Shown piece by piece: positions 9,567-18,317 of a DNA stretch of 64,000 nt. The position numbers and the translations under genes were made by a program. The stretch spans positions 296,049 through 360,048 of the forward strand of contig NZ_FPCD01000003.1 in assembly GCF_900116865.1 (NCBI RefSeq), given 5' to 3'. Numbering within the stretch: position 1 is the stretch's first letter; each line of letters begins with the position of its first letter. Under the pieces are notes generated by a model, which worked only from the letters and a program-made list of their open reading frames with translations, had not been told where the DNA came from and did not search any database. This DNA is from Butyrivibrio sp. M55. GTDB lineage: Bacteria > Bacillota > Clostridia > Lachnospirales > Lachnospiraceae.

Positions 9567-11087
9567 ATGCGATTCCGTACGAAACTCATTATCACTTCAG
9601 TGGTGATTGTTATATTTCCTCTTTTCCTTGCATTTGGAATGTTCTTAATGGGTGGAAGGTATATTGTACGTAAACAACAGGCGACTCAGGAACATTCAGG
9701 GGCCGTCGATTACAATATGGTCTCAAATCCTATCGAAGCTTTTGCAATGGGAACGGATGAATTAATAAAGCATATAGAAGAGGAACGACTGGTTCATCCT
9801 TTTATTTTGGAAAATCCGGAAGTGCTTCAGAGCATTGATGAAAAAGTGGCCTCTTTATATTCATATATAATTGTAAAAAGAGGGGACGTAGATTTTTACG
9901 TTGCCGGTGAAAATAAGGAAGCTGCCGAGAGTATTATACAAGAACTTAACACCGGAGGCGGCGGAAACAGTATATTTGTATTACCGGAGTCCAAATTATT
10001 TGTAAGACAGTATAATTTTATTTTTTCAACAGGGGAACCCGGAAGTCTTTATATCATTTCAGGAATAAAAGCGGAATTTCCCAAATCTCTTATTATATAT
10101 ATGACCGTGTCGATAGTAATAATTCTTTTACTTACGAGTATCTTGCTTACGACATGGATAGGAAGAAGTTTTTTCAAACCCATAGATGAGCTTAATATTG
10201 CAATGCAGCACATCAAGGACGGTAACTTTGATTATATACTTCCGACGGATATCAAAGAGAAGGGCGAGATAGGTGCTATCTACAGAAACTACGAGGACAT
10301 GCGCCTTAGACTCAAGGAATCCGCAGAAGAAAAGATAGAACGAGAACGGCAGAACAGAGAGCTTATAAGCAATATTTCTCACGATCTTAAGACTCCAATA
10401 ACTGCCATAAAAGGATATTCACAGGGACTTATGGAGGGCGTTGCAGCCAATCCCGAGATGCAGCACAAGTACGTTAAGATTATTTATAACAAGGCGAATG
10501 ATATGAATAATCTTATAAATGAGCTGACTCTTTACTCCAGTATCGACAACAACAGAATTCCGTATAACTTTGTAAAACTCAATGTTGCGGAGTATTTCGG
10601 AGATTGTATTGAAGAAATCGGTGCAGACCTTGAGAGCAAGTCGATAAAGCTTAATTATTCGAACTTAACGGGGCCCGATACGCAGATAGTTGCAGATCCC
10701 GAGCAGCTTAAGAGAGTTGTGAACAACATAGTGAGCAACAGTGTTAAGTATCTCGACAGGGATGACGGAACGGGACAGATCGACATAAGGATATTGGACG
10801 AAGTCGATTCGATCCGCGTTGAACTTGAAGATAACGGAAAGGGTATAGCCCAGAAAGACATTCCGAATATCTTCGACAGATTCTACAGAACGGATGCTTC
10901 CAGAAATTCCAAGCAGGGAGGAAGCGGAATAGGTCTTTCTATCGTAAAGAAGATTATAGAAGATCATGGCGGATATATATGGGCAACAAGCCATGAGGGA
11001 GAGGGAACGTGTATGCATTTCGTGCTCAGAAAGTACATTGAATTTGCAGGCGGTTCCGAAACAGTTACAGTTGACCATAATACTTAA
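9567..11087 (+). CDS. Membrane sensor histidine kinase (HAMP, HisKA, HATPase)
   Basis: A 506-residue kinase: membrane helix 1 (about 8-28), an outer sensor region of about 140 residues, helix 2 (about 172-195), a HAMP linker, the phosphoacceptor His272 in SNISHDLKTP, and a full ATPase domain with N box (NNIVSNSVKY), DNGKG and GGSGIGLSIV. All catalytic motifs are intact. The kinase gene precedes its regulator gene by 18 bases, the less usual order. The next gene is an O-antigen-ligase-family protein, so the pair may respond to the envelope; the signal is unknown. Confidence 0.93.
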   Translation: MRFRTKLIITSVVIVIFPLFLAFGMFLMGGRYIVRKQQATQEHSGAVDYNMVSNPIEAFAMGTDELIKHIEEERLVHPFILENPEVLQSIDEKVASLYSYIIVKRGDVDFYVAGENKEAAESIIQELNTGGGGNSIFVLPESKLFVRQYNFIFSTGEPGSLYIISGIKAEFPKSLIIYMTVSIVIILLLTSILLTTWIGRSFFKPIDELNIAMQHIKDGNFDYILPTDIKEKGEIGAIYRNYEDMRLRLKESAEEKIERERQNRELISNISHDLKTPITAIKGYSQGLMEGVAANPEMQHKYVKIIYNKANDMNNLINELTLYSSIDNNRIPYNFVKLNVAEYFGDCIEEIGADLESKSIKLNYSNLTGPDTQIVADPEQLKRVVNNIVSNSVKYLDRDDGTGQIDIRILDEVDSIRVELEDNGKGIAQKDIPNIFDRFYRTDASRNSKQGGSGIGLSIVKKIIEDHGGYIWATSHEGEGTCMHFVLRKYIEFAGGSETVTVDHNT

Positions 11088-11105
11088 AGAAAGGCAGAAG
11101 AGTGT

Positions 11106-11795
11106 ATGAGCAGAATACTTATTGTTGAGGATGAAGAGGCGATTGCTGACCTTGAGAAAGACTATTTGGAACTAAGCGACTTTGAGGTGGCTATCGAGAA
11201 TACGGGAGATGCGGGACTTCGCACAGCACTTGCTGAGGAATTCGATCTTGTTATCCTGGATCTCATGCTTCCGGGTATGGACGGATTCGAAGTTTGTAAG
11301 CACATAAGGGAAAAGAAAGATGTGCCTATCCTCATGGTTTCCGCCAAGAAGGATGACATCGATAAAATAAGAGGACTGGGACTTGGAGCCGATGATTATA
11401 TCACAAAGCCTTTCAGCCCTTCGGAACTTGTTGCGCGTGTTAAGGCACATATGGCAAGATACTCAAGACTTGTCGGATCGGGACATGAGAGCAATGACTT
11501 TGTTGAGATCAGAGGTCTTAAGATCGACAAGACTGCAAGAAGAGTATATGTGGATGATGAGGAAAAGAGTTTTACCACAAAAGAGTTCGATCTTCTCACA
11601 TTCCTTGCAGAGAACCCCAACCACGTATTTACCAAGGAAGAACTTTTCAGAAAGATCTGGAACATGGATTCCATCGGTGATATCGCGACGGTAACCGTTC
11701 ATATCAAAAAAATCCGTGAGAAGATTGAATACGACACATCAAATCCTCAGTACATAGAAACAATCTGGGGAGTTGGTTACAGATTTAAGGTTTGA
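11106..11795 (+). CDS. OmpR/PhoB-family response regulator
   Basis: A 229-residue regulator. The receiver domain (1-120) has the acidic pair E8-D9, phosphoacceptor D52 in LDLMLPG, and the conserved Lys in TKPF. The winged-helix DNA-binding domain (about 128-229) ends in the family's usual GVGYRF pattern. It is cotranscribed with the kinase upstream and with the ligase-family gene 9 bases downstream. Confidence 0.95.
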   Translation: MSRILIVEDEEAIADLEKDYLELSDFEVAIENTGDAGLRTALAEEFDLVILDLMLPGMDGFEVCKHIREKKDVPILMVSAKKDDIDKIRGLGLGADDYITKPFSPSELVARVKAHMARYSRLVGSGHESNDFVEIRGLKIDKTARRVYVDDEEKSFTTKEFDLLTFLAENPNHVFTKEELFRKIWNMDSIGDIATVTVHIKKIREKIEYDTSNPQYIETIWGVGYRFKV

Positions 11796-11804
11796 TTATG
11801 TGCT

Positions 11805-13268
11805 ATGCAGTATAGAAAGATTCTTTTGACATTTTATCTGATAATGCTTTCTACGATCCTTCCTATCTATATGAAGGACGGGTATTACATGCTCGGAGAG
11901 GAAAAGTGGAATATATACATGATAATAAGCGCTGCCATTGCGGGGCTTATTATTTTTGCGTACATTTCTGAGTTTATCGAAAAAGGCGTGGAGAAATCGG
12001 AGATACGAAACCTGTTTAAAGTATTTCTCTGCCTTAATCTTATAAATCTCGCTTTTTCCATCGATCACAAAGTAAGCTTCTGGGGACTTGAAGGATGGCG
12101 AACGGGATTTATCACGTTTATCCTGATGATGTTCTTCTGTTTTGTCTATTCGGAAGGAATCGTTATCAACGGATATCTTCTTGCTGCGATATTCCTTACC
12201 CCCTTTGTTATTGCTATTCTTGTTATAGCGGAGCGCTTTGGCGTGAATATCCTCAGCGTTTCGGGTACAGATCCGTCATTTTTGGCGTGTGTTGGAAACA
12301 TCAACTGGTATGCGGGATATCTTTCTATATTTGCGCCTCTTGGAATTGGCTTTGCTGTGACACGTGAGCTTTTTGGAAAGCAGTTCTACTTTTGGAGCTT
12401 CTACAGCGTGGCTGTCCTAATGGCTCTGTTTGTTCAGGGAAGCGACAGTGCTCTTTTGACCCTGATCGGCACATACGGCCTTCTTATCTGGTACTGCCTC
12501 TATGAAAAAGAGAGACTGCAGGCACTTATGATACAGCTCTTTATTCTTGGCCTTGCTATGTTCGAGGTTAAGATCTTATTGGGAATCTTTCCCGGAAAAT
12601 ATACATATTCTGACAATATTCTCATCAGGATCTGCGACATGAACGGCGGAATATTCTTTATGACCGTGGGACTTTTGTTATATATGATAGTCTCGCTTTC
12701 CAAAGAGAGCGAAGAGAGCAGCTTGCGCGGCGAAAAATACAGAAAGATATACAAGACTTTCGTCTGCATTATAGCAACATTGGGACTTGCGTATGTGATA
12801 GTAAGGTTTGATGACCTTGCGGGGAACGGACGCGGCACAATATGGCGCGTTACGCTTGATATGTACAAAGAGCTCCCATCATTTAGGAAAGTTGTAGGTG
12901 TGGGAAGAGACTGCTTTAGTGCTTATGCTTATTCAAAGCCCGTACGCGCGGAGCTTCTTATAAATGAGTTTGGTGAAAACAGACTTACCAACGCGCACAG
13001 TATTTTCCTTACTGAGCTTATTGAAGGCGGACTTGCGGGACTTGTAGGAATGCTGTTTATTGCTTTTTACGTACTTGCAAGCCTTAAGAAATGCAATAAA
13101 GAAAAGGGGCCCGCAGCTATCATCTGCGCGCTCCCTATAGTTTCATATTATCTTAACGGAATGGTATCTTTTTCCCAGGTGTTATCAACACCGTATGCGT
13201 TCATCTGTCTGGGACTTGGGCTGTATATAGCAAACAGCGGCGAATCACAGGTCGGGAACGGGGATTGA
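11805..13268 (+). CDS. O-antigen ligase family (Wzy_C) membrane protein
   Basis: A 487-residue polytopic protein with about 12 helices. The C-terminal half has the family layout: NGRGTIWRVTLDMYKELP, a VGVGRDCF segment in the large outer loop, then NAHSIFLTELIEGGLAGLVG. Such proteins polymerise or attach polysaccharide chains at the outer face of the membrane. In a Gram-positive cell this would be wall or capsule polysaccharide rather than lipopolysaccharide. The ribosome site before ATG 11805 is weak (TAAGG at 11786, 14 bases away), suggesting coupling to the regulator gene. The end overlaps the converging gene by 24 bases. Confidence 0.85.
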   Translation: MQYRKILLTFYLIMLSTILPIYMKDGYYMLGEEKWNIYMIISAAIAGLIIFAYISEFIEKGVEKSEIRNLFKVFLCLNLINLAFSIDHKVSFWGLEGWRTGFITFILMMFFCFVYSEGIVINGYLLAAIFLTPFVIAILVIAERFGVNILSVSGTDPSFLACVGNINWYAGYLSIFAPLGIGFAVTRELFGKQFYFWSFYSVAVLMALFVQGSDSALLTLIGTYGLLIWYCLYEKERLQALMIQLFILGLAMFEVKILLGIFPGKYTYSDNILIRICDMNGGIFFMTVGLLLYMIVSLSKESEESSLRGEKYRKIYKTFVCIIATLGLAYVIVRFDDLAGNGRGTIWRVTLDMYKELPSFRKVVGVGRDCFSAYAYSKPVRAELLINEFGENRLTNAHSIFLTELIEGGLAGLVGMLFIAFYVLASLKKCNKEKGPAAIICALPIVSYYLNGMVSFSQVLSTPYAFICLGLGLYIANSGESQVGNGD

Positions 13269-13727
13269 TTCATCAAGTTCATGGAAAAAAGTTCTTGTCT
13301 TAATGATGCCTCTGACGGCGTCATTATATTCATAGAGGAAATGTTCGTTTATATTCTCTTCTCCATACATCATTACACGACCTGAATAAGCTTGGAGAAT
13401 AGAGATATAGCGCTTATCCTGGTCAAACATATTCAGTATCTCATCTTTTCTGCGGCGGGGATGTTTTGCAGCAAATTTTCTAATGTCTAACTGCAGATCT
13501 ACCGGAAGATTTTTCTCACTTTCTTTAACTGTGTGAAGGATCCGGTCGTACTTCTTGTCGTCGATCTTTTTAAATCTGTCGACAAATTCCAAACAGCAGC
13601 CGTTATCAGGCAATAAGAGTCTGACTCTGTCATCGCCGTAAACATCTTCTATGACTGCAACAATGTTGGGAACAACGGGTTTTCCGCTGTAATCAAGTAA
13701 AATGACTTTATCACCCTTTTTGTACAT
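13245..13727 (-). CDS. Conserved-looking small protein of unknown function
   Basis: A 160-residue soluble protein. The N-terminal 45 residues (YKKGDKVILLDYSGKPVV...) look like a small beta-barrel of SH3/KOW type; the rest is mainly helical and charged. No signal peptide, membrane helix or catalytic motif is seen. ATG 13727 is chosen because GAGGTG lies just upstream; an in-frame GTG at 13733 overlaps that site. The 3' end overlaps the end of the converging ligase-family gene. The family was not recognised. Confidence 0.7.
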   Translation of the reverse strand: MYKKGDKVILLDYSGKPVVPNIVAVIEDVYGDDRVRLLLPDNGCCLEFVDRFKKIDDKKYDRILHTVKESEKNLPVDLQLDIRKFAAKHPRRRKDEILNMFDQDKRYISILQAYSGRVMMYGEENINEHFLYEYNDAVRGIIKTRTFFHELDESIPVPDL

Positions 13728-13773
13728 AGGCACCTCGCTTTTTTCCGTAAAAGACAGCCGATGTTTCCCTTCT

Positions 13774-13782
13774 ATTATAACA
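13774..13782 (-). promoter_or_regulatory. Extended -10 promoter for the gene at 13727
   Basis: On the minus strand TGT precedes a perfect TATAAT (plus bases 13774-13779). A 10-base direct repeat TAACATGATT at 13778-13787 and 13790-13799 overlaps it. No clear -35 box is seen. Confidence 0.5.
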
Positions 13783-13889
13783 TGATTATTAACATGATTG
13801 CGAACTATTTATTTCTTTTTTAAGTTATTTTTAGGTTCGGCTAATAAAATTTTTAGGGAGGTGAAAAATTCATTCGGAAAGGAGAAGGA

Positions 13890-14666
13890 ATGGCAGGGTT
13901 CAAAGATGTGTTTCAAAGAATTGAAGTTAAATATCTGCTTGATGATGAGCAATATACAAAGCTCATGAAAAAGCTTGAGAATATGGCCAAAGTGGACAGC
14001 TATGGTAAGACTTCCATCCAGAACATTTATTTTGATACACCTGACTTTAAACTGATCGAAAGATCTTTGGAGAAGCCCGTTTATAAGGAGAAACTTCGTC
14101 TTAGAAGTTATGGAACGGCCAAAGATGACACAACATCTTTTATTGAGATCAAGAAAAAGTTTGAGGGAGTTGTCTACAAAAGAAGAATTTCAATGCCATA
14201 TTCAGAAGCGGTTGACTACCTTATGAATCATAAGGAGCCAAAGGAAAAGTCTCAGATTTCCAATGAGATAGACTATTTCCTTAAGTATTACAAGGGGCTT
14301 GCACCCGCGATGGTTATTTCGTATGACCGTATCGCGATGGTGGGGATAAATGACCCTGAACTTAGGATCACATTTGATACAAATATCAGATGGAGAACCG
14401 ATAAGCTTAGTCTCAAGGAGGGTAATGCCGGACACGAGATCTTGCTTCCGGGACAGCATCTTATGGAGCTTAAGATCGCAGGAGCTATGTCTCCCGAACT
14501 GGCTAATATTCTTGACGAGCTTAATATCAGAAAGACATCTTTTTCCAAGTACGGAAGAGGATATCTTGAGTACATGTATGGCCAGACGACTGAAATGGCC
14601 CGCAAAGGTATCATACCTAAGAAAGAAGACAAATCTAAGATTGTTGCACTGCGTAGAGCAGTATGA
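13890..14666 (+). CDS. VTC-domain protein, polyphosphate polymerase type
   Basis: A 258-residue protein made of one VTC domain. Seen in order: RIEVKYLL (11-18), IYFDTPDF, KPVYKEKLRLRSYG, FIEIKKKFEGVVYKRR, ISYDR and the C-terminal LMELKI strand. The many Lys/Arg and Glu residues form the triphosphate tunnel of this fold. The yeast VTC4 domain makes polyphosphate from ATP; bacterial single-domain relatives are presumed to act similarly but are less studied. A strong ribosome site (AAAGGAGAAGG) precedes ATG 13890. It is followed after 38 bases by a DUF4956 membrane protein, a common partner. Confidence 0.88.
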   Translation: MAGFKDVFQRIEVKYLLDDEQYTKLMKKLENMAKVDSYGKTSIQNIYFDTPDFKLIERSLEKPVYKEKLRLRSYGTAKDDTTSFIEIKKKFEGVVYKRRISMPYSEAVDYLMNHKEPKEKSQISNEIDYFLKYYKGLAPAMVISYDRIAMVGINDPELRITFDTNIRWRTDKLSLKEGNAGHEILLPGQHLMELKIAGAMSPELANILDELNIRKTSFSKYGRGYLEYMYGQTTEMARKGIIPKKEDKSKIVALRRAV

Positions 14667-14704
14667 CAAAGACATAATGACAAGTTGAAGGGAGTATTGA
14701 CAGC

Positions 14705-15394
14705 ATGACAACGACAGACATAGTTTTCGGCACAATAATGCCTAACGGCACGATTACAGGTTTGACATTTATTATCTCTATTCTATGTTCTTTGGCAATT
14801 GGCGTATATATAGCGTTTATGTACACCATAAAAAACGATTACACCGGTAGCTTTGTAATGGCGTTGGCACTGATACCGGCGATAGTACAGGTTATCATCA
14901 TGTTGGTTAACGGAAACATCGGAGCCGGAGTTGCGGTGGCAGGAGCGTTTTCACTGATCCGCTTCAGATCTGCACCGGGTTCGGGAAAAGAGATAACTAG
15001 CATATTCCTTTCAATGGCGGCAGGTTTGGCAACCGGAATGGGATATATCGGTATAGCGGTAATCTTCGTAGTTATTATCACACTTGCAAACCTGATCTTT
15101 TCAAACATTAACATGTTTAATGGTGCTAACGGAGAAAAATATCTTAAGATCACAGTTCCCGAGGGACTGGATTTTGAAGGAATATTTGATGACATATTTG
15201 AAAGATACACTAACAAGGCTGAGCTGATGGAAGTAAGGACCACAGCAATGGGAAGCCTTTACAGACTTAGCTACAAAGTAGTATTGAGAGCAAAAGCTTC
15301 AACAAAGAGCATGCTCGACGAAATGCGCGAAAGAAACGGAAATCTGGAGATTATCTGTTCAAGGTCTATAGCTTCAAAGACTGAGGAATTGTAA
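14705..15394 (+). CDS. DUF4956 membrane protein, partner of the VTC protein
   Basis: A 229-residue protein with four or five N-terminal membrane helices (about 15-140) and a soluble C-terminal domain of about 90 residues. The conserved segment GAFSLIRFRSAPGS is the hallmark of DUF4956. The family repeatedly occurs beside VTC-domain genes, and together they resemble the membrane and catalytic parts of the eukaryotic VTC complex, where polyphosphate is made and moved across a membrane. Transport of polyphosphate is an inference. The ribosome site GAAGGGAG lies before ATG 14705. The 3' end overlaps the converging pseudouridine synthase gene by 29 bases. Confidence 0.85.
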   Translation: MTTTDIVFGTIMPNGTITGLTFIISILCSLAIGVYIAFMYTIKNDYTGSFVMALALIPAIVQVIIMLVNGNIGAGVAVAGAFSLIRFRSAPGSGKEITSIFLSMAAGLATGMGYIGIAVIFVVIITLANLIFSNINMFNGANGEKYLKITVPEGLDFEGIFDDIFERYTNKAELMEVRTTAMGSLYRLSYKVVLRAKASTKSMLDEMRERNGNLEIICSRSIASKTEEL

Positions 15395-16124
15395 TCTCGA
15401 AAAACACTTTTTTCTTGCTCGAAGGATGCACGAAACCAAATCGGTAGCAGGCAAGACACACGTTGGTCTTTCCTACTTTTTCGGAATACTCAAAGGACTC
15501 TTTTGTTCCGTATTTCCTATCGCCGAGGATGGGGTGTCCCATGTGAGCAAGTTGTACCCTGATCTGGTGGAAACGCCCGGTCTGAAGCTTTATTTTCAAA
15601 AGCGATGAGTTTTCATCTCTTTGCATAACCTCATAGTCGAGAACAGCTTTCTTTATCTCTCCGGAAAAAATACGCTGTTCTTGGCCCTTACCCAGGATGA
15701 TGGTCTGGTTCTTTAGTGAGTTTGCCTCCTTTCTACTCACTACGAGCGCCAGGCCATCGTTCTGTTTTCTTACAAGAAGATCTTCAAGATGTCCGGCGTC
15801 GTTTGCCACGTTTCCGTAGCAAAGGGCATAGTAGTACTTGTCGGTGGTGTGTTCTTTTATCTGCTTGGCGATAAAAGTGGCTGCCGCTTTATTTTTTGCA
15901 ACAACAACGACACCCTCTACGGGCTGATCGAGTCTGTAGAGGGTTCCGACGTATGGAGGCTTGCCGGTCTTACCGGCCACTCTGTTTTTGCGTGCAAGAT
16001 AATTACGAATGCTGCTCACAAGGTCCATCTTGCCGACCGTAGCGCCTTCTGTCGCCATTCCGGCAGGCTTGTGGCAAACAATAATGTCATTATCTTCATG
16101 TATTATCTTAAGTGTAGTATTCAT
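15366..16124 (-). CDS. RluA-family pseudouridine synthase
   Basis: A 252-residue enzyme that isomerises uridine to pseudouridine in RNA. The catalytic motif YRLDQPVEG carries Asp66; the family motifs KYY, LKIKLQTGRFHQIR and HPILGDRKYG follow. There is no N-terminal S4 domain, so it is a short form; the target (rRNA or tRNA position) cannot be told. It lies 7 bases upstream of the end of the kinase gene on the same strand (the kinase ends at 16131), so it may be read from that operon. Confidence 0.92.
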   Translation of the reverse strand: MNTTLKIIHEDNDIIVCHKPAGMATEGATVGKMDLVSSIRNYLARKNRVAGKTGKPPYVGTLYRLDQPVEGVVVVAKNKAAATFIAKQIKEHTTDKYYYALCYGNVANDAGHLEDLLVRKQNDGLALVVSRKEANSLKNQTIILGKGQEQRIFSGEIKKAVLDYEVMQRDENSSLLKIKLQTGRFHQIRVQLAHMGHPILGDRKYGTKESFEYSEKVGKTNVCLACYRFGFVHPSSKKKVFFEITIPQSLKL

Positions 16125-16130
16125 AGCACC

Positions 16131-17435
16131 TTATTTATTCTTTTGTGTATTTTTTGGTTGCTGTTTCGGAAGGGTAACAACAAATCTTATTATTTTGTCG
16201 CCGTCGCGTAGCGCTTCAATTGTTCCGCCGTGGGAAGTGGCGATAGCCCTTGCAACGGAAAGACCTATGCCGTATCCGCCCGTTTCCCTGCTTCTTGATA
16301 AGTCGGCTCTGTAGAAACGGTCAAAGAGCCTGTCCAGATTACCGTAAGGAATTGTATCACAGGTATTGGAAACTTCAAAGACAATGTGCTTATTCACAGA
16401 TAACAGCACGTGGATGCTTCCGTATGAAGACGAATATTTAAAAGCGTTGTCTATAAGCAGGCAGGCGAGCTGGTTCATTGAGCTTTTGTTACCTACAATA
16501 TGTATTCCGTCCGGAATATCAATCTTGTAGTTTTTCTCCTGTGATTCCGCGATCGGTTCAAAAGAAACTGCTGCATCTTTGAGTGTTTCACTAAGATCAA
16601 AGTCGGTAAACACAACGTGCATGCGCTCTTCGTCCATTCTTGAAAGAGTCAGCATGTTTTTTACAAGGCTGTTCATGCGCTTTAGCTGATTCCGTATGCT
16701 CGTAGTCCATTCGTTTTTGCCCTGCTCAAGCTCAAGAACATCGATGTTTGCGGATATTACGGCGAGAGGAGTTTTGAGCTCGTGACCTGCATCCGTGATA
16801 AATCTCTTTTGCTTCTCCAAGGATTCAACGGCAGGTGCAACAGCCTGTCCGGAAAAAAGAAATACCAGAATAAACATGGCAATAAGTGCAAGTACGCCGA
16901 TTGCCAGCGATTGGATCATTAGATGCTTGGCGTTTATTATCGCGGTACTAAGGTCCAGAAACAGCAGTAGTTTCGTGCCGTCTTCGGCATCTGATATCAG
17001 ATATCTGTAGGAATGATAAAATCCGAGCTTTCTCGAGTTTGAAAAGTACAGGTCTTTTGCGTATTCCTCAGCTATATCGTGTGAGACGGATGCAATGTGC
17101 ACGGTATTTATCCTGATCGTATTGGCATATGAATCCATTTTTACCCAGAAATATCGTGCCTGATAGGGCGACTCAGCCGAATGATTGGAGTTGATCACAT
17201 CCCAATCAAAAGAGCCGGAGTTATTTTTGGAAAAAGAGACTTTCGGTGCTTTGTTATAAAGAATCTTTGCCGGAAAGTATCCGTTATTTGATGAGAGAAT
17301 AGCCAGCATGTTGTCTGCATCAGAAACTACCTGATGCATGTTGATGGCATTTATGATGCCGATCATTGTAACAAGAATCAGGAGCAGTGATAAAATTGCG
17401 GTTATAACAAACTTTTTTCTTAATTTATTTACCAT
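16131..17435 (-). CDS. Sensor histidine kinase, CiaH-like
   Basis: A 434-residue kinase with two membrane helices (about 9-31 and 174-195) around an outer domain of about 140 residues, no obvious HAMP domain, the phosphoacceptor His218 in DAGHELKTPL, and intact N and G boxes (LIDNAFKYSS, TGGYGIGLSV). The short linker VESLEKQKRFITDAGHELKTP is like that of CiaH-type kinases. ATG 17435 is one base after the regulator's stop codon and has GGAG eight bases before it; the in-frame ATG at 17468 lies inside the regulator gene. Confidence 0.9.
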   Translation of the reverse strand: MVNKLRKKFVITAILSLLLILVTMIGIINAINMHQVVSDADNMLAILSSNNGYFPAKILYNKAPKVSFSKNNSGSFDWDVINSNHSAESPYQARYFWVKMDSYANTIRINTVHIASVSHDIAEEYAKDLYFSNSRKLGFYHSYRYLISDAEDGTKLLLFLDLSTAIINAKHLMIQSLAIGVLALIAMFILVFLFSGQAVAPAVESLEKQKRFITDAGHELKTPLAVISANIDVLELEQGKNEWTTSIRNQLKRMNSLVKNMLTLSRMDEERMHVVFTDFDLSETLKDAAVSFEPIAESQEKNYKIDIPDGIHIVGNKSSMNQLACLLIDNAFKYSSSYGSIHVLLSVNKHIVFEVSNTCDTIPYGNLDRLFDRFYRADLSRSRETGGYGIGLSVARAIATSHGGTIEALRDGDKIIRFVVTLPKQQPKNTQKNK

Positions 17436-17436
17436 C

Positions 17437-18129
17437 TTACAGCTCCGGTTTACCTGGTTTTTTCTCACTTATTGAATATCCGACTCCTCTGCAAGCCTTT
17501 ATTTCGCAGTTTGCGTGAAGAGAAAGGATCTTTTTTCGAAGGTTTGAGATGTTAACCCATACCACATTGACGTCGGCCTCACCGTCAGACCAGATATGTG
17601 ACATGAAGGTATCAACGGAGACTATTCTTCCCGGATTATCCATGAGCATTTCCATCATCTGGAATTCGCGTCCGGCAAGCCTTATCCGCTTGTGATTCGG
17701 AGTGGACAGTTCATATACGTTTCTATCAAGGGTCAGGTTTCCGCATGTCAGGTTGACCGGTGAAAAATCTGATTTCCTTCGAAGCATTGCACGAACTCTG
17801 GCAAGAAGTTCCCCCATGTCGAAGGGTTTGGTCAGGTAGTCATCGGCGCCAAGATCCAGACCTTTTATACGGTCATCAACTTCGGATTTTGCGGTCAAAA
17901 AAAGAACGGGAGTAGATATTCCTCCGGTTCGCAGCTTTTTAAGGACCTCCGTTCCATCAAGTCCGGGCATCATAATGTCCAGGATTATTCCGTCGTAGTT
18001 TCCCGTAAGTGCGTAGTCTAAGGCATCCGTCCCGTTGTAGACAGCATCTACCGTGTAGCTGCTGTGTTTCAATATAGCTACGAGAGCGTTGGATAATTCT
18101 TTTTCGTCATCAGCAAGAAGCAGTCGCAT
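17437..18129 (-). CDS. OmpR-family response regulator, CiaR-like
   Basis: A 230-residue regulator with acidic pair D7-D8, phosphoacceptor D51 in LDIMMPG, the Lys of TKPFD and a C-terminal winged helix ending in RGVGYS. ATG 18129 is preceded by GGAGG at a good distance; an in-frame ATG at 18162 is not. It heads the kinase operon and is divergent from the DUF3810 gene. If it is CiaR-like, it should bind paired TTAAG half-sites; two such sites occur in the window (20216 and 49363), and a weaker match lies just upstream of this gene (18189-18206). That link is inference. Confidence 0.92.
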   Translation of the reverse strand: MRLLLADDEKELSNALVAILKHSSYTVDAVYNGTDALDYALTGNYDGIILDIMMPGLDGTEVLKKLRTGGISTPVLFLTAKSEVDDRIKGLDLGADDYLTKPFDMGELLARVRAMLRRKSDFSPVNLTCGNLTLDRNVYELSTPNHKRIRLAGREFQMMEMLMDNPGRIVSVDTFMSHIWSDGEADVNVVWVNISNLRKKILSLHANCEIKACRGVGYSISEKKPGKPEL

Positions 18130-18166
18130 ATGTGAACCTCCGCAAAGGGATTTCCTTTTCAAGATA

Positions 18167-18175
18167 ATTTTACCA
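18167..18175 (-). promoter_or_regulatory. Extended -10 promoter for the regulator/kinase operon
   Basis: On the minus strand TGG precedes TAAAAT (plus bases 18167-18172). The -35 region is weak. A degenerate TTAAG-type double site lies directly upstream at 18189-18206. Confidence 0.4.
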
Positions 18176-18317
18176 TATTGGGAGAAGGATTAAAGAAATT
18201 TAAAAACAAATATATGTATAAAATATGAACGATTTTTCAATAGTTTGGTCATTTTCAGTCCATATTTTTAATGTAGAATATTCATAAATGAATTTTTGGA
18301 AACAGGGAGTCAGAAAA

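Noticed and set aside
14202..14735. Minus-strand open frame of 177 codons
   Set aside because: It lies antisense to the well-supported VTC gene and gives a protein with no family features.
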